From NCBI RefSeq assembly GCF_017316025.1, contig NZ_JAFLVT010000018.1, positions 106,356-170,355 on the forward strand: 64,000 nt of DNA. The letters are read 5' to 3'. The translations under genes and the position numbers were made by a program. This document shows positions 34,713 to 42,766 of this stretch, piece after piece. Each line of letters opens with the position of its first letter. Position 1 is the first letter of the stretch. The notes beneath the pieces were generated by a model. The model was not told the DNA's origin and did not search any database. It saw nothing but the letters and a program-made list of their open reading frames with translations. This DNA comes from Candidatus Enterococcus myersii. Lineage in GTDB: Bacteria > Bacillota > Bacilli > Lactobacillales > Enterococcaceae.

Positions 34713-34748
34713 AAAAAACTTCACCAAATTTTTTAGTGAAGTTTTTTT
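34713..34748. terminator. Terminator of galM
   Basis: AAAAAACTTCAC pairs with GTGAAGTTTTTT around an AT-rich loop. It serves the leftward galM and abuts the cop promoter region. Confidence 0.88.
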
Positions 34749-34759
34749 GTGCCTATTTT

Positions 34760-35749
34760 TTAAAAAATTAATTTGAAAGTACTTTCCATTGTGTAAGGTT
34801 TATCAGCTGTCAGAGTAATACTGCCAAATTGAGGGTAAATTTCAGTACCAGGCACCCCTTGTGGCTCAATCGCCACTGCCCCGTGATTTGCCATAACGCC
34901 GTTTTTCATTACTGTCCCCGCTTCCCCAGTGCCAGTGGTATAAATAACTACTGCTGGAGCTTGTGTCATCAAACTTAAGGCAACTTTTCCATCTGGTGCA
35001 GTTAAAGTTAATGCTTTTTGGGCACCTTCATCAATCAAAAAAGGATCATCTAAAAGCGTCTCGCCAATTTTAGCACCTGTCACAAAATCAAATTTTGTAC
35101 CAGCGACCGCAACTTTCTCGCCAGTTGTTGTGACGTCATCATTGGTTTTAGCAACAAAATGTGCGTTAATTTGTAAATTATGCGTATCAATTGACTCACT
35201 GGGCGAACCCGTCAAATTGTAGTAACCATGATTGGTTGGATTGAACAAAGTTTTTTTGTCTGTGGTTGCTTCAAATTTGAAACTGTATTGATTATCATCG
35301 GTTAAAGTATAAATTGCTTTTGCCGCTAAATTACCAGGGAAACCGTGATTGCCATCCGGATCATTTAATGTGAAGATAACACCAGCCTCATTATCCTTAG
35401 TGAAGGTTTGTGCCTCCCAATTTCGCGCGTCAAATCCTACAAAACCACCATGTAATGTATTGCCTTTTTGATTGGCCTCTGTTTTGTAAATTGTTTCATC
35501 TAATTCAAACTGTGCGCCGGCAATGCGACCAGCGACCGGGCCAATGGTAGCATTATAATAACTATTTTCTTTGTAGTCTGTTATTGTCTTGCATCCAACC
35601 AATACATCACGCAAAGTACCATCGACTGGTAATGCTAACGAAATGGCACGCGCCCCAAAAGGATGTAGCCCCAAAACTACGCCGTTTTCATTTTTCACTT
35701 CATAATACGTCCCGAATGCCTTACTGTCTAACTTTGTAACTGTTGCCAT
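34760..35749 (-). CDS. galM: Aldose 1-epimerase (galactose mutarotase)
   Basis: The 329-residue protein has GalM landmarks: NATIGPVAGRIAGAQFELD (substrate Arg), NTLHGGFVGFDARNWEA with the catalytic His, FNPTNHGYYNLTG with the second His, and GVPGTEIYPQFGS. It interconverts alpha and beta sugars. ATG 35749 has AGGAG upstream; a GTG two codons earlier falls in the spacing. No other galactose genes adjoin, so it may act on several aldoses. The promoter at 35812-35840 is strong. Confidence 0.92.
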   Translation of the reverse strand: MATVTKLDSKAFGTYYEVKNENGVVLGLHPFGARAISLALPVDGTLRDVLVGCKTITDYKENSYYNATIGPVAGRIAGAQFELDETIYKTEANQKGNTLHGGFVGFDARNWEAQTFTKDNEAGVIFTLNDPDGNHGFPGNLAAKAIYTLTDDNQYSFKFEATTDKKTLFNPTNHGYYNLTGSPSESIDTHNLQINAHFVAKTNDDVTTTGEKVAVAGTKFDFVTGAKIGETLLDDPFLIDEGAQKALTLTAPDGKVALSLMTQAPAVVIYTTGTGEAGTVMKNGVMANHGAVAIEPQGVPGTEIYPQFGSITLTADKPYTMESTFKLIF

Positions 35750-35811
35750 CTGCACCGCTCCTTTGTTTATCTACTATCTCGATGAAAAAAAGCCTTTTCA
35801 ATCTCTTTTTT

Positions 35812-35840
35812 AGTATAGCGGTGATCAGCAGGAACGTCAA
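35812..35840 (-). promoter_or_regulatory. galM promoter
   Basis: TTGACG (35840-35835) and TATACT (35817-35812) on the minus strand are separated by 17 bp. The start codon lies 63 bp downstream of the -10. Confidence 0.8.
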
Positions 35841-36035
35841 TTTATTTAGTAACATTTAGTAAATTTAATTTTACTACTTTTCGTATCCACGTAAGAGGAC
35901 CTGTCACCTTAAAAAAAAGCAAGTTTAAGATGTAACGTATGGTCTAAAACATTAATATAATTCTAGCCCCTATTTACGCACAAAGTCTGGTCTGAAAATA
36001 GCTTTTTCAAAAACAAAAGCGAGATTTTTATTGCA

Positions 36036-36068
36036 CAAAAAAACGCATCTTCAATTGAAGATACGTTT
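36036..36068 (-). terminator. Terminator of the tRNA unit
   Basis: AAACGTATCTTCAATTGAAG folds back on GATGCGTTT on the minus strand (36068-36041), followed by TTTTTG just after the tRNA-Gln gene. Confidence 0.88.
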
Positions 36069-36072
36069 GAAA

Positions 36073-36144
36073 CTGGGGTAGCTGGATTCGAACCAACGCA
36101 TGAGGGAGTCAAAGTCCCTTGCCTTACCGCTTGGCTATACCCCA
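36073..36144 (-). tRNA. tRNA-Gln (anticodon TTG)
   Basis: The minus strand folds as a 72-nt cloverleaf. The acceptor is TGGGGTA/TACCCCA with discriminator G. Other parts are a D arm with AGCCAAGCGGTAAGGC, an anticodon loop CTTTGAC (anticodon TTG), and a T arm with GGTTCGAATCC. No 3' CCA is encoded; the next bases are TTT. Confidence 0.93.
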
Positions 36145-36145
36145 A

Positions 36146-36229
36146 TGGTGGAGGAGAGTGGATTCGAACCACTGAACCCTAAGGAACGGATTTACAGTCC
36201 GTCGCGTTTAGCCACTTCGCTACTCCTCC
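36146..36229 (-). tRNA. tRNA-Tyr (anticodon GTA)
   Basis: The 84-nt minus-strand gene has acceptor GGAGGAG/CTCCTCC and encoded CCA. Its long variable arm is of the class II type, and the anticodon loop contains TGTAA. It lies one base before tRNA-Gln and shares its promoter. Confidence 0.95.
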
Positions 36230-36257
36230 GAAAGGTTTTAATCAACCTGACTTAGTT

Positions 36258-36286
36258 ATAATACAAAAGATAACTAAAAAATGCAA
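36258..36286 (-). promoter_or_regulatory. Promoter of the tRNA-Tyr/tRNA-Gln unit
   Basis: TTGCAT (36286-36281) and TATTAT (36263-36258) on the minus strand have a 17-bp spacer, 29 bp ahead of tRNA-Tyr. Confidence 0.7.
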
Positions 36287-36316
36287 GTGGTAATTTCAAT
36301 TTTTTTTACAGAAATT

Positions 36317-36547
36317 TTAGTCATGCAAATTATGTTGCAATAACACAGCTTCCACCGCTAAATCTAAGGATTTATAAGCTCCTAGATCCTCTTTTCCTAA
36401 GAAAGCTTCGTAATTCTTTTCACCCATAGTCAAAATTTCACCAATAACTTTTTTACCGATTGATAATTGGTTGACGGTGTAATTTTTACCTTTAATATCT
36501 TTTTTTACTTCTTCTACTTTAACTTCGATATCTTTTTTCTTCGTCAC
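36317..36547 (-). CDS. DUF2969 family protein
   Basis: The 76-residue basic-acidic protein begins (GTG) TKKKDIEVKVEEVKKD and contains QLSIGKKVIGEIL and LDLAVEAVLLQHNLHD. This is the pattern of DUF2969, a small family confined to Lactobacillales with no known function. The GTG at 36547 is chosen because GAGGTGAGA lies directly upstream; the longer frame starting at 36619 would cross a terminator. Confidence 0.75.
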   Translation of the reverse strand: MTKKKDIEVKVEEVKKDIKGKNYTVNQLSIGKKVIGEILTMGEKNYEAFLGKEDLGAYKSLDLAVEAVLLQHNLHD

Positions 36548-36612
36548 ACTTCTCACCTCGCTAAAGTATTTTATCATATTCTTATCTTGTTGGGTATAAA
36601 AAGGAAATGAAA

Positions 36613-36689
36613 AACCCAAACAAGTCCGCCTCCCCTTCTCATCTTGGTACTTTAACCGCTAAAAGGTACGTGCATTTTTTGTTTGGGTT
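36613..36689 (-). terminator. Terminator of the liv operon
   Basis: AACCCAAACAA pairs perfectly with TTGTTTGGGTT (36613-36623 and 36679-36689) around a loop of about 55 nt. On the minus strand TTTTTC follows. Confidence 0.65.
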
Positions 36690-36699
36690 GTAATCTTTC

Positions 36700-37353
36700 T
36701 TACATATTATGCGTATTGGTTAAAACTGCTGCAGTTACCAAATAACCGGCCTCTGTTAGTACTTCTTTAACTTTTTCAACATTACGAGACTGAACTTGAA
36801 TTTCAACAATTGTAGCCAGTTCCATCCGATTGACGACAATCGTTAAAATACTAAAATCATGCTCGGCTAAAAGTTTGGTAATTTCTGCTAAAATCCCCAC
36901 ATGATCATCGGCTATTTGTAAGCTGACCCGGGTCCCACCATCGTTGTAGCCAGTAATTTTTAAAAAGGCCGCGAAGATATCATTATTGGTTATGATTCCT
37001 TTGACTGCTTCTTTTTCTACTACTGGTAGTACAGCAATCTTATTTTCCCGCATTTTATAAATGGCATCTTCTAGCAATGCATCTGGTGCAATGGTCAGCA
37101 CATTTTTTTCCATGACATCGCCTACGGTCGTCTTATTTAACAAATAATTGGCTTCATAGACACTTAAACTTGTGGCTTTTGAAGGCATCGCTTCTTGAAT
37201 AATGCCTTCTGTAATTAATCCGACTAATTTATCCTGTTGCAAAACGGGCAAACGATGGATATCGTGTTGTTTCATTAAATCAATCGCATCAAAAATAGGT
37301 GTATCTGGTGCTACTACTACTAAGTTTTTCGTCATAAAATCACTAACACTCAT
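36700..37353 (-). CDS. CBS-pair and ACT-domain protein (AcuB-like)
   Basis: The 217-residue protein has two CBS motifs (SVSDFMTKNLVVVAPDTPI and VGDVMEKNVLTIAPDALLED, each with a following LPV segment). An ACT domain begins near residue 140 (TRVSLQIADDHVGILAEITKLLAEHDFSI). CBS pairs bind adenine nucleotides and ACT domains bind amino acids. The gene starts 3 bp after livF, so it is the last gene of the branched-chain amino acid operon. It may sense amino acid or energy state for the transporter; that role is inferred. Confidence 0.85.
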   Translation of the reverse strand: MSVSDFMTKNLVVVAPDTPIFDAIDLMKQHDIHRLPVLQQDKLVGLITEGIIQEAMPSKATSLSVYEANYLLNKTTVGDVMEKNVLTIAPDALLEDAIYKMRENKIAVLPVVEKEAVKGIITNNDIFAAFLKITGYNDGGTRVSLQIADDHVGILAEITKLLAEHDFSILTIVVNRMELATIVEIQVQSRNVEKVKEVLTEAGYLVTAAVLTNTHNM

Positions 37354-37356
37354 CTT

Positions 37357-38058
37357 CTAACCCCCTAAATAAGCTTTTTTCACTTCATCGCTGGCTAATA
37401 ATGCTTTTCCTGTGCCATCTAAAACAACACTGCCAGTTTCCAAGACATACCCGCGGTCTGCAATAGACAAAGCCATTTTAGCATTTTGTTCGATAAGTAA
37501 AATCGTCGTACCTTGCTCTTTGATTTCTTCAATAATACTGAAGATTTCTTTAATAAAAATCGGCGCGAGTCCCATTGACGGCTCGTCTAACAAAAGCAAT
37601 TCAGGTTTTGACATTAAAGCGCGCCCCATAGCCAACATTTGTTGTTCACCACCAGAAAGTGTTGCGGCATCTTGGTTGCGGCGTTCTTTTAAAACCGGAA
37701 ACTTTTGAAAGACTTGTTCGTAATCTTGTTTTACCTCTCCGTCCTTACGTAAAAATGCACCCATTTCCAAGTTTTCTTGTACCGTTAAACCACTAAAAAC
37801 ATGGCGTCCTTCTGGTACTTGAGATAACCCAGCTGCCACAATTTTTTGTGGCGGCGTTTTGGTAATACTTTGTCCTTTAAACGTAATTTCACCTTGGCTT
37901 GGACGTAATAAACCTGAAATTGTCCGTAAAATTGTTGTTTTTCCAGCACCGTTGGCACCGATTAAAGAAACAATCTCCCCTTTATTGACATTAAATGACA
38001 CATCATGAACCGCTTCAATAACACCGTAATGGACAGTTAAATTTTTAATTTCTAACAT
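37357..38058 (-). CDS. livF: Branched-chain amino acid ABC transporter ATP-binding protein LivF
   Basis: The 233-residue ATPase has Walker A GANGAGKTTIL, the LivF-typical VPEGRHVFSGLTVQENLEMGA, signature LSGGEQQMLAMGRALM and Walker B LLLLDEPSMGLAP. It lacks the C-terminal extension of LivG. Its start overlaps the livG stop by one base. Works with LivG to power LivHM. Confidence 0.95.
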   Translation of the reverse strand: MLEIKNLTVHYGVIEAVHDVSFNVNKGEIVSLIGANGAGKTTILRTISGLLRPSQGEITFKGQSITKTPPQKIVAAGLSQVPEGRHVFSGLTVQENLEMGAFLRKDGEVKQDYEQVFQKFPVLKERRNQDAATLSGGEQQMLAMGRALMSKPELLLLDEPSMGLAPIFIKEIFSIIEEIKEQGTTILLIEQNAKMALSIADRGYVLETGSVVLDGTGKALLASDEVKKAYLGG

Positions 38059-38834
38059 TACATATCCCCTCCCAAATACGCTTTTATGACACGGGGATCT
38101 TTTTTGATTTTTTCTGGTTCACCTTCAGCAATAATGCGACCGTATTCCAAAACATAAATCCGCTGACACACATCCATCACCAAACTCATGTCGTGTTCAA
38201 TTAGCAAAATGGTCAGCTGAAAGTCCTTTTGAATTTTACGGATTAATTCCGTTAATTCGGCTGTCTCTTGCGGATTCATTCCTGCTGCTGGTTCATCTAA
38301 AAACAAGATTTTTGGCTCTGTTGCCAGAGCCCGCACAATTTCTAAACGCCGTTGTTCGCCATAGGGCAAGTTTTTAGCTAAAGTTGTTAATTTACTTTCT
38401 AAACCAAAAATTGCCAGTAGCTCCACTGCTTTTTGTTTCAGCGCATCTTCATTACGGTAAAATTCCGGCAAACGTAAAATACTTGTAAAAAAGCCTTCTT
38501 GATGCTTGGCGTTCATCGCAATTAGAACATTATCTAAAACACTTAAGTCTTTAAACAAACGAATATTTTGAAACGTCCGAGATAATCCCATTTTGGCAAT
38601 GTGGTAAGGCTTAACGCCATTTAACTTTTCAACTTGTCCTTGCGGTGAAAATAACACATCACCTGCACTAGGCTCATAAACACCGGTTAATAAGTTAAAT
38701 AGTGTCGTTTTTCCTGCACCATTTGGGCCAATCAACCCTACCAATTCATTAGTATCCAACGCCATATTCACATGAGAAACTGCAGCCAGGCCACCAAAGT
38801 TTTTCGTCAAATTTTTAACTGTTAATAGAGGCAT
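38058..38834 (-). CDS. livG: Branched-chain amino acid ABC transporter ATP-binding protein LivG
   Basis: The 258-residue ATPase has Walker A GPNGAGKTTLF, the LivG marker SRTFQNIRLFKDLSVLDNV, signature LPYGEQRRLEIVRAL, Walker B ILFLDEPAAGMNP and switch EHDMSLVMDVCQ. ATG 38834 (MPLLTVKNLTKNFGG) has AAAGGGGG about ten bases upstream, and two earlier ATGs crowd that site. It overlaps livM by 20 bp. Confidence 0.95.
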   Translation of the reverse strand: MPLLTVKNLTKNFGGLAAVSHVNMALDTNELVGLIGPNGAGKTTLFNLLTGVYEPSAGDVLFSPQGQVEKLNGVKPYHIAKMGLSRTFQNIRLFKDLSVLDNVLIAMNAKHQEGFFTSILRLPEFYRNEDALKQKAVELLAIFGLESKLTTLAKNLPYGEQRRLEIVRALATEPKILFLDEPAAGMNPQETAELTELIRKIQKDFQLTILLIEHDMSLVMDVCQRIYVLEYGRIIAEGEPEKIKKDPRVIKAYLGGDM

Positions 38835-39789
38835 CTGCATCATCCCCCTTTGTGAATTTTTGCCAAATTTTCTTAACAGAAAATTCCCAAGTTCCCAACA
38901 AGCCACTTGGTTTAAAGATCATAATGATAATTAGCGCTAGTGCGTAGACAATCATACGAACATAACCAAAGTCTTGTAAGAACATATTTAAAACGCCCAA
39001 GACAATCGCTGAAACGACTGCTCCTGTCGTTGAACCCATCCCGCCAAAGACGACAATAATTAATATATCAATAGATTTCATAAAGCCATAGTCTTTTGGA
39101 AAAACCGATTGTTGGTAACCGGCAAATAACGTGCCGGCAATACTAGCCGTAATAGCCCCTAACACAAAGGCAACGACCTTATACTTGGTTGTGTTAACTC
39201 CCATCGACTCGGCTGCTATCTCGTCTTCGCGCACAGCTAATGTCGCACGACCGGGACCACTATGAACAAAATTTGCCACAACTAAGATCGTCAATACGGC
39301 AAAGACGTAGACCGTCTCCCAAGTGGTAAATTGTAAAATACCAAAAATTCCGGTTGGACCATTGGTGATATCCCGCATGTTAACAATTAAAATACGGATA
39401 ATTTCTGAAATTCCCAACGTTGCAATCGCCAAATAATCGCCTTTTAATCGCAGTGTTGGAACGCCGACTACTAATGCCACCACGCCTGAAATCACCATTC
39501 CTAATAAGAGGCCAGTAAAAAAGCCGCCATAAGTAGGATTATTAATTGACATAATAGCACCGGAATAAGCGCCAATCGCCATAAACCCAGCGTGCCCTAA
39601 AGAAAACTGACCAGAAAAACCGATAATCAAATTCAAACCCACAGCCAAAATAATGTTGATACCAATATTGACAATAATCCGGTCAGTAAACATGGTAATT
39701 ACACCGGTGTTATAAAAAACTAACAAAACCACATAGACTAAAGCAGCCAAGCCTAACCAGGTTAAATTGTATTTCAAATTCTTTTTCAT
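38815..39789 (-). CDS. livM: Branched-chain amino acid ABC transporter permease LivM
   Basis: The 324-residue membrane protein has eight to ten spans. LivM signatures are NLIIGFSGQFSLGHAGFMAIGAY, PTLRLKGDYLAIATLGISE and GGMGSTTGAVVSA. The ATG at 39789 is annotated; a GTG at 39798 directly after the livH stop is an alternative. It overlaps livG. Confidence 0.94.
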   Translation of the reverse strand: MKKNLKYNLTWLGLAALVYVVLLVFYNTGVITMFTDRIIVNIGINIILAVGLNLIIGFSGQFSLGHAGFMAIGAYSGAIMSINNPTYGGFFTGLLLGMVISGVVALVVGVPTLRLKGDYLAIATLGISEIIRILIVNMRDITNGPTGIFGILQFTTWETVYVFAVLTILVVANFVHSGPGRATLAVREDEIAAESMGVNTTKYKVVAFVLGAITASIAGTLFAGYQQSVFPKDYGFMKSIDILIIVVFGGMGSTTGAVVSAIVLGVLNMFLQDFGYVRMIVYALALIIIMIFKPSGLLGTWEFSVKKIWQKFTKGDDADASINS

Positions 39790-39798
39790 CCTGGTCAC

Positions 39799-40677
39799 CT
39801 ACACTTTCTCTTTAATATTCTTGCCTAAAATTCCTGCCGGCCGAATTAATAAAATCAAAATCAAAACTAAATAAACAATAGCATCTTTAAAATCAGAAAA
39901 GCCTAACGCCGTTGCAATTGTCTCAATTAGACCAATTACAAAGCCCCCCAAAGCTGCACCAGGAATAATCCCAATCCCTCCTAATACGGCGGCAACAAAA
40001 GATTTCAACCCTGGCGTAACCCCCATCATGGGATCAATCGAGTTATAATAAAGACCGATTAACATCCCGCCAGCAGCCGCTAAAGCTGAGCCCAAGGCAA
40101 AGGTAAAAGAAATTGTGCGATTCACATTAATTCCCATTAATTGAGCAGCATCTGGATCAACGCTGACTGCCCGCATCGCTTTTCCCATCTTCGTTTTCTT
40201 TACAATTAATTGTAATAAAACCATCAAAATAACTGAGACTGCTAAAATTAAAAGCTGAATATTGCTGACTTTAATAAAACCAAAGCTATATGTTGCCCGT
40301 TTAATTACTTGTGGAAAAGCCCGCACATCTGGACTAAAGAAGAAAATCATGACATTTTGCAGTAAATAAGATACCCCAATCGCTGTAATCAAAGCAGCAA
40401 TTCGAGTTGATTTACGCAACGGACGATATGCCAAAAACTCAATCACTACACCTAATGCCGCACTAGCCGCCATTGAAATCAAAAGGGCTGGGAAAAATCC
40501 CAATCCGCCAAGATTAATCAAAAAATAGCCAATAAAACTACCAATCATATAAACTTCACCATGGGCAAAGTTAATTAACTTGATGATTCCATAAACCATT
40601 GTGTAGCCCAAGGCCAATAATGCGTATATACTGCCTAAAAATAAGCCATTTATTAATTGTTGAATCATCGTTTCCAT
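39799..40677 (-). CDS. livH: Branched-chain amino acid ABC transporter permease LivH
   Basis: The 292-residue permease begins METMIQQLINGLFLGSIYALLALG and has YGIIKLINFAHGEVYMIGSF, RPLRKSTRIAALITAIG and AVLGGIGIIPGAALGG, all standard LivH motifs. It forms the channel with LivM. It is separated from livJ by 167 bp holding a large hairpin, so its expression may be lower than that of livJ. Confidence 0.95.
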   Translation of the reverse strand: METMIQQLINGLFLGSIYALLALGYTMVYGIIKLINFAHGEVYMIGSFIGYFLINLGGLGFFPALLISMAASAALGVVIEFLAYRPLRKSTRIAALITAIGVSYLLQNVMIFFFSPDVRAFPQVIKRATYSFGFIKVSNIQLLILAVSVILMVLLQLIVKKTKMGKAMRAVSVDPDAAQLMGINVNRTISFTFALGSALAAAGGMLIGLYYNSIDPMMGVTPGLKSFVAAVLGGIGIIPGAALGGFVIGLIETIATALGFSDFKDAIVYLVLILILLIRPAGILGKNIKEKV

Positions 40678-40704
40678 CTCATCACATCCATTTATCTTTT
40701 AAAA

Positions 40705-40832
40705 AAAGGTTGAGATAAAAGTCCCGCTGCAGTAAAAGTATCCCTCATTTATTTTAGAAAGCGCCTGTCTTTTAACAGTATGCTAAAAACAAATGACTGA
40801 TCGTTTACTACAGCTGTCTTTATCCAACCTTT
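40705..40832 (-). repeat. Large imperfect inverted repeat between livJ and livH
   Basis: Two arms of about 55-60 bases face each other over 128 bp. Outer pairing is AAAGGTTGGATAAA with TTTATCTCAACCTTT, and further pairing runs through GCTGTAGTAAA/TTTTACTGCAGC and TCATTTGTTTTTAG/CTAAAATAAATGA. On the minus strand the hairpin is followed by seven T, so it can act as a partial terminator or 3' stabiliser of livJ mRNA. Confidence 0.75.
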
Positions 40833-40844
40833 CAAAGTTCTTAT

Positions 40845-42026
40845 TTACGGATTTACTGTCTCCGCTGAAGTTTCTTTTCCATCTGTTAAGCCCAGGACTA
40901 CGGCTGATTTTTCAGGGTTATGTTCTTTATCAATTGTCATTTCTCCTGTTACCCCTTTAAAATCTTTCAAGCTTTCTAAACCTTTTTTAATCGCACTTGA
41001 ATCAGCAGACCCTTCATCTTCAATCGCTTGTTTTACCATATAAACAGCATCATAAGCTAATGCATTAAATGAAGATGGTTCTTTGCCATACTTTTCCTTA
41101 AAAGCTTTAATGAAAGGTTCTACCTTGTCTGTTGCCGGAGCTTTCGTTGAGAAGTGACCTGTGTAAAAGACATTTGTGACATTGCTAGCACCAGCTGTTT
41201 CTACCAATTTGGCATCACCAAAGCCATCAGCCCCCACAATTGGCGTTTCAATTCCCATTTCCCGCGCTTGTTTGATAATTAAACCAGCTTCTGTGTAGTA
41301 GCCCGGAATGTATAAAACGTTGAAGTCTTTGTCTTTGATTTTTGTTAAGACTGCTTGGAAATCTTTGTCACCTTCTGTAAAGTTTTCTTCCGCAACGATT
41401 TTGCCTTTGTATTCATCTTTGAAGGCTTTTGTTAAGCCAATACCATAATCACTGGAATTATCACCTAAGATAATCGCTTTATCTGCTTTTAAGTTTTCAT
41501 GGGCATATTTTGCTAAAATTTTTCCTTGGAAGCTATCTTGGAAACAAGAACGAAAAGCGTAAGCTTGGACTTTATCCCCTTGTTTTGTGATTGCATCATC
41601 TGTTCCTGATGGTGTAACTAAAGGTACTTCTGCTTTAGTTGCATTTGGTAATGCAGATTTTACCGCACCAGATGTCGCTGGCCCAATTAGCGCCACAACT
41701 TTACTGTTTGTTGTTAGGTTGGTCGCGACAGTTCCTGCTTCATTATTATCTGATTTATTATCTTTTGAGATTAAATCTATTTTTTTGCCGTCAATACCAC
41801 CATCGGCATTGATTTGCTCGACTGCTAATTCAATACCTTCTTTTTCAGCATTTCCATAGGCTGCCACTGCACCGGATAATTCCATATTCATTCCGATTTT
41901 AATCGTATCGCCTTCTTGTTTATTTCCTCCAGCAGAACCTTCTGTGGCTCCGCCTCCTTTTGGCGCTGCACTACATGCAGATAACAACACTAACCCCGTA
42001 AACAAAAATGCAAATTTCTTTTTCAT
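40845..42026 (-). CDS. livJ: Branched-chain amino acid-binding lipoprotein LivJ
   Basis: The 393-residue precursor has a lipoprotein signal MKKKFAFLFTGLVLLSAC (lipobox LSAC). The periplasmic-binding type I fold follows, with IKIGMNMELSGAVAAYGNAEKEG, ALIGPATSGAVKSALP, TPSGTDDAIT, ILGDNSSDYGIG and DAVYMVKQAIEDEG. It captures leucine, isoleucine and valine for LivHMGF. It is the first gene of the operon, behind a promoter with two CodY-like boxes and a leader of about 180 nt. Confidence 0.94.
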   Translation of the reverse strand: MKKKFAFLFTGLVLLSACSAAPKGGGATEGSAGGNKQEGDTIKIGMNMELSGAVAAYGNAEKEGIELAVEQINADGGIDGKKIDLISKDNKSDNNEAGTVATNLTTNSKVVALIGPATSGAVKSALPNATKAEVPLVTPSGTDDAITKQGDKVQAYAFRSCFQDSFQGKILAKYAHENLKADKAIILGDNSSDYGIGLTKAFKDEYKGKIVAEENFTEGDKDFQAVLTKIKDKDFNVLYIPGYYTEAGLIIKQAREMGIETPIVGADGFGDAKLVETAGASNVTNVFYTGHFSTKAPATDKVEPFIKAFKEKYGKEPSSFNALAYDAVYMVKQAIEDEGSADSSAIKKGLESLKDFKGVTGEMTIDKEHNPEKSAVVLGLTDGKETSAETVNP

Positions 42027-42207
42027 ATTATTCCTCCTCTTTTTCTCGGCAAAAATTTTTTGATTACACCAAAACTTCTATTTATATAAATATTAAATTT
42101 ACCCAAAACTTTGGCTAACCAATAAAGTTAAAAATTATGCCTTCTAAAAACAAGCTGTTTTCATAAAATAATCATGACACCGCCATGGACGATGGGATAT
42201 GTTATAA

Positions 42208-42222
42208 AATATACTGAAAATT
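42208..42222 (-). promoter_or_regulatory. CodY box 1 at the liv promoter
   Basis: AATATACTGAAAATT matches the CodY consensus AATTTTCWGAAAATT at 13 of 15 positions. It covers the -10 box and part of the spacer, a repressing position. Confidence 0.75.
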
Positions 42223-42236
42223 CAGAACAAAGTCAA
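42208..42236 (-). promoter_or_regulatory. liv operon promoter
   Basis: TTGACT (42236-42231) and TATATT (42213-42208) on the minus strand are separated by 17 bp. The spacer includes the perfect 12-bp palindrome CTGAATTTTCAG (42214-42225). Confidence 0.85.
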
Positions 42237-42238
42237 TG

Positions 42239-42253
42239 AATATTCAGAATATT
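42239..42253 (-). promoter_or_regulatory. CodY box 2 at the liv promoter
   Basis: AATATTCAGAATATT matches the CodY consensus at 13 of 15 positions. It lies directly upstream of the -35 box, 31 bp from box 1 centre to centre. Confidence 0.72.
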
Positions 42254-42732
42254 TCATCAATTATTGCGAAATTATTTTATGTAAGCCTTTTACATATTTC
42301 AAAAGCATCGAAAACATGACAAACTAACATAAACATCAGGAACTGCTTTTGTAAAAAAACAACAAACAAAGTTTTTTATTATCTTCTTTTAATAATTTTA
42401 TCATTTAATTTCAGTTAAGCCAAACGATATTCTAAGCACGCAACTTATTTTAAACGCTTCAAACCCATTAAAAATCGCAAAAAAAACTGAAGTTTCCTTC
42501 ATGACCAGAACAGCTAAAATACTTTTTTAGCTAACATGTAATGATAGTCTACCTTCAGATATCCTATAACAAGTGATCTAATACGCTAAACCTGTTTTTG
42601 TTATCTGCCAAAAATTCCTTGGTTACTATTTGGCTATAGACAGGTATTTTTTTTTAAGCCATGCATTGCCGGTTGTTTTGCCTTCAATAGAAGAAATTAG
42701 CTTTCTTTTGAAACTCTTTAATTTTGGCAAAT
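42254..42732. other. Gene-free 0.5-kb gap upstream of liv
   Basis: AT-rich DNA without a supported coding frame. It contains short self-complementary pieces (for example AGCTAAAATACTTTTTTAGCT at about 42514-42534) and the plus-strand terminator at 42590-42654. A small RNA on the plus strand is possible. Otherwise nothing is recognised. Confidence 0.4.
42590..42654 (+). terminator. Orphan plus-strand terminator-like hairpin
   Basis: ACCTGT (42590-42595) pairs with ACAGGT (42640-42645), and CCAAA pairs with TTTGG inside. Nine T follow. No plus-strand gene precedes it within the preceding 500 bp. Confidence 0.6.
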
Positions 42733-42766
42733 AAAAAAACGCCAAGAGAATGGTTAGCTCTTAGCG
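42733..42766 (-). terminator. Terminator overlapping the yidD stop codon
   Basis: CGCTAAGAG (42766-42758) pairs with CTCTTGGCG (42748-42740) on the minus strand, followed by seven T. The 5' arm includes the stop codon of yidD. Confidence 0.85.
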
